From assembly GCF_950295315.1 (NCBI RefSeq), contig NC_080168.1, positions 74,441,519 through 74,505,518 of the forward strand: DNA of 64,000 nt, in the 5' to 3' direction. Position numbers and translations under genes: made by a program. Of this stretch, positions 40,395-51,520 are shown piece after piece. The notes under the pieces are model-generated. The model was not told where the DNA came from and searched no databases. It saw only the letters and a program-made list of their open reading frames with translations. The DNA is from Erinaceus europaeus (lineage: Eukaryota > Chordata > Mammalia > Eulipotyphla > Erinaceidae). Positions within the stretch are counted from its first letter, which is position 1; every line of letters begins with the position of its first letter.

Positions 40395-41072
40395 GCAACA
40401 AATGCTGGTGTGGGGTCAAAGGAACCCTCCTGCACTGCTGGTGGGAATGTCAGTTGGTCCAACCTCTGTGGAGAACAGTCTGGAGAACTCTCAGAAAGCT
40501 AGAAATGGACCTACCTGATGATCCTGCAATTCCTCTCCTGGGGATATATCCTAAGGAACCCAACACACCCATCCAAAAAGATCTGTGTACACATATGTTC
40601 TTGGCAGCACAATTTGTAATAGCCAAAACCTGGAAGCAACCCAGGTGTCCAACAACAGATGAGTGGCTGAGCAAGTTGTGGTCTATACATACAATGGAAT
40701 ACTACTCAGCTGTAAAAAATGGTGACTTCACCGTTTTCAGCCGATCTTGGATGGACCTTGAAAAATTCATGTTAAGTGAAATAAGTCAGAAACAGAAGGA
40801 TGAATATGGGATGATCTCACTCTCAGGCAGAAGTTGAGAAACAAGATCAGAAGAGAAAACACAAGTAGAACCTGAAATGGAATTGGCATATTGCACCAAA
40901 GTAAAAGACTCTGGTGGGTAGGTGGGAAGAATACCGATCCAAGAAGGATGACAGAGGACCTAGTAGGGGTTGTATTGTTATATGGGAAACTGGGAAACGT
41001 TATGCATGTAGAAACTATTATATTTACTGTCAAATGTAAAACATTAATTCCCCAATAAAGAAATTAAAACAT
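40395..41072 (+). mobile_element. L1 ORF2 C-terminus and short-type 3' UTR
   Basis: Starts GCAACAAATGCTGGTGTGGG and encodes the open C-terminal segment [14 protein letters not shown] to SLSGRS and stop at 40,837. It continues through a short-type 3' UTR to CCCCAATAAAGAAATT. This copy retains both A runs that are short in the minus-strand L1. No matching target duplication was found around it. Confidence 0.9.
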
Positions 41073-41137
41073 TAAAAAAAATGCTTTACACTGGCAACCT
41101 AAAAAAAAAAAAAGAAAGAAAAAGAAAGGAAAGAAGG

Positions 41138-41205
41138 AATGACTGCTGAGACTGGTAGAACCATATTGCAGGCACAGTGCAATAGCCATAACCCTGTGGG
41201 GAAGA
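41138..41205 (+). mobile_element. SINE terminal-module fragment
   Basis: CTGCTGAGACTGGTAGAACC and TTGCAGGCACAGTGCAATAGC resemble the 3' module of SINE-A/SINE-D. Isolated relic. Confidence 0.5.
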
Positions 41206-42300
41206 AAAAGCCACAGGAAGATAATACAAAATCTATAACTACTATTTTTCATACTCATAAGTTTAGTTGTAATTAAACAGTTTAATATTTGAAAGCAACT
41301 TGGAGCAATGCCTTCTTAATGGGTAATGTAGAATGAATGTCATAATATTATTATAATATCTAATTATTTAATAGCTGATGAAGAAGAGAAGCTTTAATTT
41401 CTAATGTGTAATACCGAACACAGTGAATAAATAAAGGATGAAAGTAACATAAGTGTGTAGATAAAACTGCAGCACGAACTATTTCTGTAAATATGCCACA
41501 CAGGTTTGAGCACAACCAACCAGGCTTTAAGAGTTTCATTCTATCACTATGTTAGGTGAGTTGAGAGAAAAACATGATGAAATTCAAGTTAATATTCTAC
41601 ACAGATACTTTAGTTTTCCTTTGAAGAATACTATCACAGAGAACTTGAGACTGAAAATCAAATGGATCACACACAATGGTAAACAAATTAACAATGAATA
41701 GTGTTGATTCATCAAGTAGTTTTCTCCCTGTTAACACCAAGAGTATCTACTGTTAGTTTATACTTAACAAAAAGCAAGTTAAACATTTCTAGCTTTTAAG
41801 TTTAAATGGAGCTGGAGTCATACAATGAATATTTTCTACTAGACCAATATTTTGACAGATTAATCCAATAGGTATAAGTGGACACAAACAGAACTGAATT
41901 AAAAAAAAAAATTCAGGTGGCTGTAAGTTGTTGTACTAAGTGTTCCCTAACAGATCTAACTTTAAACCAAGGTGAAAGCTTTTCTCTTAGAAACAACATC
42001 CTGTAATATAAAATCTGACCTTAAAAATGCACATTGTCAAAAGTCATTTTTTAAAAAAAACTTAGAATGTTTTTAACCATACTATTGCTTTTAGTGCATT
42101 TTTAGGCTTTTTTTTTTAAATCTATGATGTAAATAAAAACAAGTTAATCTACAGATTTAGCTCACTGATATAGATATTCAGTACATAGTAAATTTTCTAG
42201 ACAGAATGTTGGTGGATTATCCAAATCGCCCCTGAATCAGCAACAGTTGTTCTTTTAGGGGCTAGAAGAGATGTTTATTATTACTCAGGCATTTTCAAAA
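41206..42300. other. Unique AT-rich DNA
   Basis: About 1.1 kb without recognised repeats or exons; one of the longest repeat-free stretches. Confidence 0.5.
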
Positions 42301-42481
42301 GGTATAATTTTTTTGTTTGTTGGTTTGTCACCATGTTATTGCTGGGTTTCAGTGCCTGCAGAATACTACCATTATCTGCAACCATCCCTGAGACCACTTG
42401 GAGCTAAAGTATATATGTTTTCTTAATGCATGTTAAGAGGATTTCATGTTGATTCTCTTAAGAGTAGTTTCTTTTTCTTTT

Positions 42482-42698
42482 TTTAAAATATTTTTAATTA
42501 TCTTTATTTATTTATAGGATAGAGACAGGTAGAAATCAAGAGGGAAGGGGGTGATAGGGAGGGAGAGAGACAGAGAGACAGCTTTGCTTCACCATTTGTG
42601 AAGCTTTCCCCATGCAGGTGGGAACCAGAGAATTGAACCAGTGTCCTTCCGCATTGTAACATGTGCACTCAACCAGGTGCACCACTATCTGGCCCCTA
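42482..42698 (-). mobile_element. SINE-D copy
   Basis: TTATCTTTATTTATTTATAGG to GTGCACCACTATCTGGCCCC, bracketed by duplicated AGAGTAGTTTCTT. Confidence 0.94.
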
Positions 42699-42736
42699 AA
42701 GAGTAGTTTCTTAAAGTAATTTGAAAAAATAAATTA

Positions 42737-42895
42737 TGGGCAGGGGAGATAAGATAATTGTTATGCAAAAGATAATCATGGCCAAGGCTCTGAAGTCCCA
42801 GGTGCAATCCACAATACCATCAGAAACCAGAATTGAGTAGTGCTCTGGCAAAATAATAATAATGATGATGATGATGATAATAATAATAATAAATA
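42737..42895 (+). mobile_element. SINE-B copy with (ATG/ATA)n tail
   Basis: GGGCAGGGGAGATAAGATAATTG to GTAGTGCTCTGGCAAAATAA, then mixed ATGATG/ATAATA repeats. Confidence 0.88.
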
Positions 42896-43205
42896 GAATA
42901 AATGAATTAAATACAGAAAATTTTAGATATAGTACCTCAAGAGGATGGCAGAAATCTTGAAGCTTAAAGAAACTATGAATATATTAAAATGTAATTTTAT
43001 TTGCATTTATTGCATAATATTAAATACTTATATACCATATATGGATCCCTTTGAGTAAAGTGACAAGTATTTTGGTAAAGTCTTGGTACTATTACTTGCA
43101 AATAGTACTTACACAAAGTACTTACACAAAGCTTTGAATAATGCCATCAGGTGTTTTCCTATCCACTCAACATTTCCATAATAGTGCTTCCTGTGATCAT
43201 TTAAG
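42896..43205. other. Unique AT-rich DNA
   Basis: Nothing recognised. Confidence 0.4.
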
Positions 43206-43220
43206 AAGTTGTTAATGTTT

Positions 43221-43406
43221 TTATTGGTATGTAGAAAACTGAGAAATGTTATGCATGTACAAACTGTTGTATTCACTGTCAAATGTAAAATATTAATCCC
43301 CCAATAAAGAAAAAAAAAGTGGGACAAGGGAACAATGTGACATATATTCTTCTGGACTGGGAGATATGTGCTAGGCTGCAAGCAGCTGGCAGCCACAGGA
43401 AAAAAA
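43221..43406 (+). mobile_element. 5'-truncated L1 3' end with probable 3' transduction
   Basis: Short-type L1 terminus ending CCCCCAATAAAG and an A run at 43,311-43,318. About 80 bp of non-L1 sequence follows (43,319-43,398, GTGGGACAAGGG to AGCCACAGG), then a second A run. One perfect 15-bp duplication AAGTTGTTAATGTTT (43,206-43,220; 43,407-43,421) brackets the whole. Confidence 0.9.
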
Positions 43407-43625
43407 AAGTTGTTAATGTTTCTGAGGAAGTAAAAAAATATATACTTGTAGAAGTCAACTGGAAGTCATTAAATATAAACATGTATTAGTGTCAGCTGTT
43501 TTTCATAGCCTTCTATTTTATCAATTATCTTTGTAGTTCGAATGACTTTTACATTGTTGGGGGGGGAATTAAGTAAAGGCAAAGTCTCTGAGCCCCAGTT
43601 AAAATGTGTCATTATTATTGTATAT

Positions 43626-43627
<2 letters not shown>

Positions 43628-43671
<44 letters not shown>
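43628..43671. repeat. (CA)n microsatellite
   Basis: About 22 pure CA units. Confidence 0.98.
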
Positions 43672-43672
<1 letters not shown>

Positions 43673-43990
43673 AGCTCCTATGAATTCAAAATGTTTCACA
43701 ATTCACTGTTTTTGCTTAATTTGTTTGATATACTGTGACTTTTGCTCAGCCTTCATACTGTGGTAATATGAAGCTTCTTACCTATAAATTGAGAAAGGAT
43801 CAAAATTCATCTCTAAGTTTTTCCCCTGACATAGCTTGTGATTGTAAATCTTATCCACAACCCCAACCAAGACCAGATGGTCACCTTTGGTTCTTTGGTT
43901 CACATTATTATGATGGGCTGACTTCTCTGTGTTTCTTTGCCAACTTCACTCAGAATCACTGTGACATCTAACGGGGTAGCTATATATATA
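43672..43990. other. Unique DNA
   Basis: No repeat recognised. The open frame 43,735-43,971 has no homology that I can name. Confidence 0.4.
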
Positions 43991-43994
43991 TAAT

Positions 43995-44130
43995 TATTAT
44001 TATTATTATAAAAGGAGGAGAGAGAGAAAGAGCCAGACATCACTCTGGTACATGTGCTGCCAGGGATTGAACTCAAGAACTCATGCTTGAGAGTCTAGTT
44101 TCTTAGCCACTGCACCACCTCCCGGACCAC
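43995..44130 (-). mobile_element. SINE-C copy
   Basis: GAGAGAGAAAGAGCCAGAC to GCACCACCTCCCGGACCAC; (TAT)n tail at left. Confidence 0.93.
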
Positions 44131-44473
44131 GTTAGCCTATGTCTTATAAGCCTTTATATTCACCATAAATATTTATGTCCATTATCAACCCAAAGAATAC
44201 TTAGGCAATATATGATACTGCACTAAAACGGGAAATAAAGGTCTATCAATTAAGTTTCTTGTTTTGGATTCAGTCTTTTATCGTAGACTTCATGCAGAAG
44301 AGTGGTCTAATTCTAAAGAGAAATGAGTTATAAAAGTAATAATTATCGTTACTTATTGAACATTAATCCCCCCTATGTATCCGGGTTCAGCAATATTATT
44401 TTCTTTATATTTTATATTATTTTATTACTAAACAACTCTAAATTAGTAAATATTTAGTTATGAACTAACAGGA
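44131..44473. other. Unique AT-rich DNA
   Basis: Nothing recognised. Confidence 0.4.
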
Positions 44474-44748
44474 TTTTTTTTTTTTGTTATTGCCACCAGA
44501 GTTATTGCTGGGGTTTGGTGTTTATACTATGAATCAACTGTTTAAGGCAACTATTTTTTTTTCTTTTTCTTTCTCCCTTTCTATTTTTATTAGATAGAAA
44601 TTAAAAGGGAGAAAGAAACATAGATACCAGCAAACCTGCTTTACCACTCGTGAAGTGTCCCTCCTGAAGGCCCTAGCAGGGGATCGAACCCAGGTGTTTG
44701 TATATTGTAATATATGTGTTTAACCAGGTGAGCCACAGCGCAGCTCTC
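44474..44748 (-). mobile_element. Old SINE, SINE-A/D-like
   Basis: Terminal module GCCACCAGAGTTATTGCTGG, then ATACCAGCAAACCTGCTTTACC and reversed head TTAACCAGGTGAGCCACAGCGC. Features mix those of SINE-A and SINE-D. Confidence 0.8.
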
Positions 44749-44929
44749 TGAACTAGCAGGATTTTTTTTTTTTTTTGCATCAAGTTGGTGAAGTTATTGA
44801 AAAATAACATTTTCACTCTCTGCCAGGATGTCATGGAAGCATTTTGAATAGATTTCAAAAATGCTGGTGAGGAATTGAAATTTCTCTATATTTTTGATAG
44901 TACAGATGAGAATTTAAACTATAATCCTG

Positions 44930-45272
44930 ATTTTTTTTTCCCCCTCCAGGGTTATTGCTGGGGCTCGGTGTCTGCACTACGAAACCACTGCTCCTGGAGG
45001 CTATTTTTCCCATTTTGTTACCTTTGTTGTTGTGCTTGTTGTAGTTGTTATTGTTGTCATAGCTGTTGTTGTTGGATAGGACAGAGAGAAATGGAGAGAG
45101 GAGGGGAAGACAGAGAGGAGCAGAGAAAGATAGACACCTGAGGACCTGCTTTACTGCCTGTGAGCGACCTCCTGCACGTGGGGAGCTGGGGGGTCCAACT
45201 GGGATCCTTACTCTGGCCCTTGTGCTTTGTGCCATGTGCACTTAACCTGCTGTGCTACCGCCCCACTCCCTG
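44930..45272 (-). mobile_element. SINE-A copy, full length with terminal module
   Basis: CCTCCAGGGTTATTGCTGGG to GCTGTGCTACCGCCCCACTCC. Confidence 0.94.
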
Positions 45273-47057
45273 TTTGTTTGTTTTAACCCTAGATGCTTTT
45301 TAAAATTTCTTCTGACAACTTCTTCATTAGGGAAATAATGAAACAAGAACTACAATTAGAATATCCATGAGCTATTGATACAATAATGCTGTGTGCCAAA
45401 TGAATATTTTTTAGCAGAACACAGTAAACATGTTTCTTGTCAAACTATGGGCTGGCTACTTATATTGTCTTAGCTGGCTAGTGTTTCCACTCTGAACACC
45501 CTTCTGTTTCTTGAGTACTTTGAATTAATTGCACAGGGTAGTTTCTGGAACTTACTATATATAGAGGAATCTCAGTTTTCTACACTTTCATCTTCTAACA
45601 AGGAATGAGGGTATTGGTAGCACAGGAGTGGCAAGAATCCAAGAGAGTACAGACTTACAAATCTCTTGAGGCATAGATTAATTGAAGCAGCTACACATCA
45701 GCCATATTCTACTAATGAAAGCAAATCACAAGATGATCCTGGGATCATGTAGTTGGGAACTAGACTGAGAAAAACAAAAGAAAAAAAAACTGCAAAGTTT
45801 CATTTCTTGGGGACAAATACAAAAATATATAAAGAAATGGAAGAAATTTGGTAATCAGTCAACCAAAGGAAATCTTTCGATTATGGACCTTAACAGCTTG
45901 TTCAGAGCTTCTAGCAGGGGAACACAACCACTCTCTACCCTCCACCTAAGTCCGTCTCTATTTGGAGAACTTCAACCTATTCCCCAGAGCGTGAAGCTTT
46001 GGGTGGGACACACATGGAAAGGTGAGGGAGGAAGGGGAAACCCGCCTACCTAGTCAGATCAGACAAACAACCCTGCTGATCAATGGGAGACAGATGTCGC
46101 AGACAAGTAGCACTCACATCCAAGCTTTCAATTATGTAATGAAATTAACATTCCCATCCTCTGTTCCAAACAACAACAACAAAAATCTCCCTAATAGTTA
46201 CACTGAAGTGTATTTACTGTCCAGTGGATATTGTAAGAGAATCTTAATACCCAACAAGAATGAAAAAGAACAAAAAGTGATAAATGTTAAACGGTTAGTT
46301 GAATAGCAAAATGTAATGATCGCTATTATTTTTTTTGAGTACATACGAATCTATACCTCTTAGAGTGGGCGTGGACGAAACCTTTACATCATAAAGTTAA
46401 CACTGAGATCAATAACAGTTTCTTAGGCCAACAGTAGGAAACACTCTGACTTTGTTTATTTTCAGTAGCAGCTCATACCTATGCATTTTCCACTTTAAAA
46501 CCTGGCAAATTCAGTCTTCTTATACATTTTTATTGGGGGGAATTTTTTCAGCACTTGATGCTTGCTCATCAGAGGAGCTGTTGGGTATAGGGATGGGGTG
46601 GGGAGGGTGTAAAAGAAGGAGTGAGTGGACAGAAGTAAAAGACCTAGGGTGCTCATGAAAGCAAGGGCAGGAGTAATTAATTATAAGACAACAAAGGGTA
46701 ACAGTGCCAACCAGCAGCAGGGTCAGCAGAGAAGCATATCCAGACCCCCCCCCACACACACACATATCAATTCCTACCCCTCTCAATCTAGAGCCAGTTC
46801 TGTAATTAACATTAGCATCAAGTCCTCTTCCACAACACTTTGGGACTGGGCATGGCCAGCAGGCAGCTGACTCCACTATCAATCATAGTATCAGTCATTT
46901 GTTTATAGTCAGTGTTTATAGTACTCATTGTTTATGACACTTGTTATGCCTCCCGGAACTAATTGACTTTAAGTACTGAGGTACTACTATACTCTTAATT
47001 GTATGCACAGAACTAGCAGGAAATTTATAATAATAACTACATTAAAACACTATACAT
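45273..47057. other. Unique DNA
   Basis: About 1.8 kb without recognised SINE, LINE or LTR sequence, the longest such stretch. Open frames up to 120 codons lack splice context; a poly-C/(CA) patch sits at 46,746-46,765. Confidence 0.5.
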
Positions 47058-47240
47058 CAGGCGGGGATAGATAGCATAGTGGTTATGCAAAGAGACTGTC
47101 ATGTCTGAAGCTCCAAAGTCCCATGTTCAATCACCTGCACAACCATAAGCCAGAGCTGAGCAGTGCTCTGCTGTTTCTCTGTGTCTTTCTCTCTCTGCAT
47201 CTCTCTCAAAAATAAAATAAATAAAATACCTTAAAAATTC
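47058..47240 (+). mobile_element. SINE-B copy with CT-rich 3' part
   Basis: GGCGGGGATAGATAGCATAG to GAGCAGTGCTCTGCTG, then TTTCTCTGTGTCTTTCTC and AATAAAATAAATAAAA. Confidence 0.9.
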
Positions 47241-47307
47241 ATTAAAAAACACAATACATCATCAGTTGCTGAAAATTTCTATTCTGATTTATGTTTATAA
47301 AATTTCT

Positions 47308-47530
47308 GGGGCCAAACAATGTGTAGCTCAGCCAGTTAAGAGATCACATTATAGTGCACAAGGACCGAGGTTCAAGCACCTGGCCTCCACCTGCAGGCGG
47401 AAAGCTTCATGAGTGGTGCAGCAGGGTTGCAGGTATCTCTCTGTCTCTCAGAGAGGGAAAGGGAGAGGGAGAAAAGAGAGAGAGAGGAGAGAGAGAGAGA
47501 GGCTTCTTTAAAAAAAAAACAATTAAAGAT
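47308..47530 (+). mobile_element. SINE-D copy
   Basis: GGGGCCAAACAATGTGTAGC to GCAGGTATCTCTCTGTCTC, followed by a GA-rich low-complexity run and poly-A. Confidence 0.88.
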
Positions 47531-48324
47531 AGTAGTAGGTAGTGGCTGCTTGAGGCAGCAATGGACCTGGGGTCAAATCTTAAAGCAGAGAGCAAAGAGA
47601 TCTTAATAGGTTGAGGTCTGAGCTGAAGCTTAGTGGTCCTGAACTTTCTGCCCTTTACCTTACTATGCTTCCCCTTGATGGGTTCTCCTTTCTCCTCTTT
47701 TCCTGACCTCTGCTCTGGAAACTTCCTTCCACTTCTTGATCAGGGTTAGTGGCTCCCCTAACCTAATTCATAGCCTTTTCTTTAATTTGTCTCCCTGAGT
47801 CAGAATGTTGGACACATGTTATTTCCCTGGCAGATAAGGAACATTTGGAGAGGTTATTGGGTGTACTCAGGAACACAGTTGAGAATAAAATTAGATCATA
47901 TACTGGATTTCAGGTTTCTTCTGTCCTTCTCTAGTTATCTTTACGCAGCTGTAGACTATAAGTGCCTCTGTTCTGGCCTGTGTCAGTGTCAGTGCTACCT
48001 TTCTCCTAGACTGCAAATTTCCCCAGGCCCTGTTTAGGCTTGCAAATGTTAAAAAAAATAAAAAAAGTCCTTATTTGGTTGTCTTCATGCAATGATAATA
48101 TTGTCTCATGAATAATACTAAGTGCCAGTGTGTCATAGGGTTTCTTGGATATTTGCTGTAACTTCCTCTTAAGTTCACATAGGATATAAAATTCTACACC
48201 AAAATCAAGTATTTGTACTGGTTCTTTCAGAGAAGTAGAAGGACTCTCTCTGCATTTGAGACCTTCCTGGGCTAACATCCTTATTTTGATTCTTCAATAA
48301 ATTCAACTGAAAACCTAAGTATAG
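47531..48324. other. Unique DNA
   Basis: About 0.8 kb with no recognised repeat or exon. Confidence 0.45.
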
Positions 48325-48595
48325 GGTGCCAGACTGGTGCAGAGGGTAGAGTGCACAAGTCACCATGAGCAAGGATGCCAGTTCAAACCCCAGCTCCCCA
48401 TCATCAGGAGGGAAATTTCGAGAACAGTTAAGCAGTACTGCAGGTGTCTCTTTTTCTTCTACATTCCCCTCCCCCTTCAATTTCTCTTTGTTCAATCAAA
48501 TAAAAAGAAAGGAAAAAAGAAGTGAAATAAAAGGCCATCGGAAGCAGTTGGATTAATTGTGTAGGCGCCAGCCATAATAATCTTGGTGACAACAC
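48325..48595 (+). mobile_element. SINE-D copy with terminal module, old
   Basis: GGGTGCCAGACTGGTGCAGAGG head, CAATCAAATAAAAAG, then CGGAAGCAGTTGGATTAATTG / TGTAGGCGCCAGCCATAATAA module. Confidence 0.8.
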
Positions 48596-49029
48596 ACAAA
48601 GAATCCTAAATGTATTCTGTTCATTTTCCAGTTAACAATATCAACTAAAATGATTAAGTTGGCAGATACTCAAAACTTTTAATGGTTAATGAAAAAATAC
48701 TTTCTTTCTTGAAAGCTACTTTTGCAATGGGTTGAAAGGGCATTGCTGCTGCCAAGTTGGAACAGGAATTGGAAAATGTTGTCTGGGATAAACAGTTCAT
48801 TCATTTTTGTCCCAAAGGGAAGGAAAGTTAAAAAATCAATAATATGGTGTATCCTTCTGTAGTCAAGTCAGTAGAAAGTCAACTGGGGAGTGAAATTTAT
48901 ACCCATTTGCTTACAAGTTTCTTCTTGCTAATGTTTCAAATATACCCAGCCGTTCTTATGGGGGGCGGGGCGGGTCATTTGGGGGTGGGTTAAGAAAAAT
49001 GCATCTTCCAGTGTCATCAGGGATGGGAA
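48596..49029. other. Unique DNA
   Basis: Nothing recognised; a GGGGCGGGGCGGG tract at 48,961-48,975 is a single GC-box-like patch. Confidence 0.4.
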
Positions 49030-49198
49030 AACTGTGGCATCCAAAGCAAGTATGATCAGTAGTTGGGAACTAGAGGGAGAGGGAGAGGGAGTGATCACAG
49101 CACCAAAGCTTCCTTCAGTGAAGTGGGGCTGGGCTTGAACCTGAGCCTTGTTCATGGCAAAGCAGCACACCGTCCAAGTGAGCTATTTCGCCCACGCA
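49030..49198 (-). mobile_element. SINE-E copy
   Basis: GA-rich start, GATCACAGCACCAAAGCTTCC, GGCTGGGCTTGAACCTGAGCC, reversed head GTGAGCTATTTCGCCCACG. Confidence 0.85.
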
Positions 49199-49248
49199 GG
49201 CATTGCATCTAGACTCTAATAAAACACCAATATCGAGACTATAGAACT

Positions 49249-49412
49249 CTTTTTTTTTTTAAGATTTTATTTATTTATTTATTCATGAGAAATGACAGGA
49301 AAGAGAGAGAAAGAACCAGACATCACTCTGGTACATGTGCTGCTGGGAACTGAACTTGGGACCTCATGCTTGAGAGTCCAATGCTTTATCCACTATGCTA
49401 CCTCCCGGACCA
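49249..49412 (-). mobile_element. SINE-C copy
   Basis: Poly-T, AGATTTTATTTATTTATTT to GCTACCTCCCGGACCAC; imperfect flanking repeat GACTATAGAACTCT / GACTACAGAACTTT. Confidence 0.93.
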
Positions 49413-49589
49413 CAAGACTACAGAACTTTAACTCAGGCCCTCAGGAGTGGCCAGGGGCAGGAGCTAAAGCCCATCTTGCAATATCCCCAACCTTATCCCT
49501 CCAGGCCCACTGTTGGCATGGAGTCTGAGAATCTGAAACAGAAAAAAAAAAAACCCTGAGGCAAGTCTGACTATTGGCTTAGAAGGATG

Positions 49590-49990
49590 AGCTGGCTTCA
49601 GGCGGCGGCGTATGGATGAGCTTGCTCCTGGACCCCACCCTCCACAAGCGGCGGGCTTGGAGTTCACTGAACCCGCGAAGAGCCCGGCGCTAACAAGTTT
49701 GTCCCCGCTGCCGCTTCGTAGGCGGCACCTACACGCGCCGCGTCTCGCCGGCCGCCCTGTCATGGCCGCCCACTCGGGAGAGGGACTTCGCTACGCGGAG
49801 TACTCGCCGCCCGCGAATAGATTGGCTGACGCGGACATTGACCGGCGCCTGGTGAGTTCTGCTCGCAGTCCTCGCCTCTTGCTGGCTCCTGAATGCCTGG
49901 CCTGGCCTGTGTCGCCCCAAGTCCCTGACTCTCTCCTAGACCCCGGCTCCCCCGCCGCCCTGTCCCACCGCTCAGGAGGCTTCTTCAGAG
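49590..49990 (+). promoter_or_regulatory. CpG island / likely promoter
   Basis: An abrupt GC- and CpG-rich island (many CGCG, GCGGCGGCG, CCGCCGC) in AT-rich DNA, surrounding a first coding exon. No TATA box is obvious, as is usual for housekeeping-type CpG-island promoters. The start site was not determined; the 5' UTR probably lies between about 49,600 and 49,761. Confidence 0.75.
49762..49851 (+). CDS. First coding exon of an unidentified protein-coding gene
   Basis: ATG at 49,762 in a good Kozak context (CCCTGTCATGGCC, G at +4) begins 30 codons starting MAAHSGEGLR and ending DADIDRRL. They end exactly at a strong splice donor CTG|GTGAGT (49,851/49,852) in phase 0. The N-terminal Met-Ala-Ala and the CpG island are typical of ubiquitously expressed genes. 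The peptide has no signal sequence and is hydrophilic. I do not recognise the gene and no second exon was found in the remaining 14 kb, which would then be intron 1. An upstream in-frame extension (the frame is open from about 49,612) is possible but less likely given the Kozak context. Function unknown. Confidence 0.7.
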
Positions 49991-50009
49991 GGAGCCATGG
50001 TTAAATGCC

Positions 50010-50212
50010 AAGACCTGGCTGGGTCCTGGCTGTGGCGCTCCCCGTGGAGCGCACTCTTCCGTGAACGACCCAAGTTCAAGTCCCCAGACCCCACCTGCAG
50101 GGGGGAAGCCTCCCAAGGAGTGAAGCGGGTGTGCAGGTGTCTGTGTAACTCCCTCTTCTCTCAATTTCTCTGTCTCTGCCCATACATGAGTAACCTAATA
50201 AAAAAAAATTCT
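50010..50212 (+). mobile_element. SINE-D copy, 145 bp into the putative intron
   Basis: GCTGGGTCCTGGCTGTGGCGC head, GACCCAAGTTCAAGTCCCC B box, CTCTGTCTCTGCCCATAC end. Rich in CpG through its head. Confidence 0.82.
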
Positions 50213-50213
50213 T

Positions 50214-50400
50214 TTGGTGTAGAGGAGATAGCATAATGGCTATGCAGAAAGACAGTCGCGACTGAGGCACCAAAGACCCACGTTCAAACCCCCAACAAGC
50301 CAGAGCAGAGCATTGGTGCTGAGGCGCCTTTCCCTCCCCTGCTCTGTGCCTCTGAATTACTCGATCTGGAGTGGTGAAGCTCCAGTTATGATAATAAAAA
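50214..50400 (+). mobile_element. SINE-B copy with extended 3' part
   Basis: TAGAGGAGATAGCATAATGGC to CAGAGCAGAGCATTGG, then GCTGAGGCGCCTTTCCCTCC, poly-A. Confidence 0.85.
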
Positions 50401-50692
50401 AAAAGTCAATATACACCTTAAAAAAACAAACAAACAACTAAGCTTTGAAGATTTGAATTAACTTCAGAGACAAGAAGGAAAATGTTTCAGGTGCCAGTAG
50501 TTGTGTCTAGAGAGCTGTAGGGCAGAAAACAAGGTCCCATGGGAAAATGTAGAGGCTCAAGTGTAGAGCTGGGGAAGGACCTGCCGAGTAGAAACATAAT
50601 AAAAATTATGCATGTGCTTTTCAGCTTTTTTAAAATCATCTTAGAGAAAAGTGAGGTAACTGGATATAACTTTAACAGTGAATTATTGTTAT

Positions 50693-50812
50693 TATTTTTA
50701 CCAGTGTACTGCTTAGCTCCTGCTTTTGGTGGTGCTGGGGATTGAACCAAGGACCTTTTGTGAATCAGGCGTGAAAGTGTTTTTGCATAATTATTATGCT
50801 AGTCCCCAGCCT
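50693..50812 (-). mobile_element. SINE-B copy
   Basis: TTTTTACCAGTGTACTGCTTAG to ATTATTATGCTAGTCCCC. Confidence 0.88.
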
Positions 50813-50887
50813 GAAGTATATTTTATTCAACCCATATATACACAATAATATTTTAAGACAAAATTAGGAAGGTTATTATTAATTAAC

Positions 50888-51010
50888 TTATTTATTACCA
50901 GAGCACTGCTCAGCTCTGACATATGGTGGTGCAGGAAATTGAACCTGGGACTTTGGAGCCTCAGGCATGAGTCTGTTTGCATAAGCATTATGCTATCCAC
51001 CCTCGGCCCT
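50888..51010 (-). mobile_element. SINE-B copy
   Basis: TTATTACCAGAGCACTGCTC to GCATTATGCTATCCACCC. Confidence 0.92.
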
Positions 51011-51019
51011 ATTATTTAT

Positions 51020-51210
51020 TATTATTTGCCACCAGGGTTATCACTGGAATTCAGTGCCTGCAGACTACATTCCTCCTTTGGGGCCCATTTATTTCAGGTA
51101 GAGAGTAAGAGAAGAGATACCAGCTCTCATCTGTCACTTGTGAAGCTTCCACCTTGTAGGCACTCCCATGTGGTGGTGTCAGAATCTAACTGAGGTTCTC
51201 ACCTCCTTAC
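51020..51210 (-). mobile_element. Old SINE, SINE-A/D-like
   Basis: GCCACCAGGGTTATCACTGG module, GATACCAGCTCTCATCTGTC, AGCTTCCACCTTGTAGGCAC; head decayed. Confidence 0.7.
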
Positions 51211-51217
51211 TTGACTT

Positions 51218-51366
51218 TTTTTTTTTTCAAGAGACTGATTTATTATGAGAGAGATTTCAGCACTGTACAACTCTGGCCCAAAGTGGTGCTGAGAACTGAA
51301 TCTCTAGCCTCTGGGACCGCAGGCATGCACGTTGGTGTTCTAGCAGGCTGAGCTATCTTCCCAACT
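51218..51366 (-). mobile_element. SINE-E-like copy
   Basis: Poly-T, CAGCACTGTACAACTCTGG, GAGAACTGAATCTCTAGCC, reversed head CTGAGCTATCTTCCCAAC. Mixed B/E features. Confidence 0.65.
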
Positions 51367-51399
51367 TTGTTTGTACAATGTCTTTGAAATCTAGTATGT

Positions 51400-51520
51400 G
51401 TTTTATGTTAACAGTTCATCTCATTTTGAACCACCTATAGTTCAAGTGCTCTGTAGACACTTGTGGCTTGTGCCTGCCATGTTGATCTCATAGCTCCCAG
51501 AGATAAATGGGAATTAGAAC
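51400..51520 (+). mobile_element. MER5-like DNA transposon relic
   Basis: AGTTCAAGTGCTCTGTAGAC and ACTTGTGGCTTGTGCCTGCC resemble the conserved part of MER5 (hAT-Charlie) relics shared by eutherians. Confidence 0.5.

Noticed and set aside
45273..47057. Conserved gene in the long repeat-free stretch
   Set aside because: Open frames are short, without splice signals or recognisable motifs.
49612..50004. 130-codon frame through the CpG island as a single-exon gene
   Set aside because: The frame crosses a perfect splice donor at 49,852; the part beyond looks intronic. The 30-codon exon is the better model.
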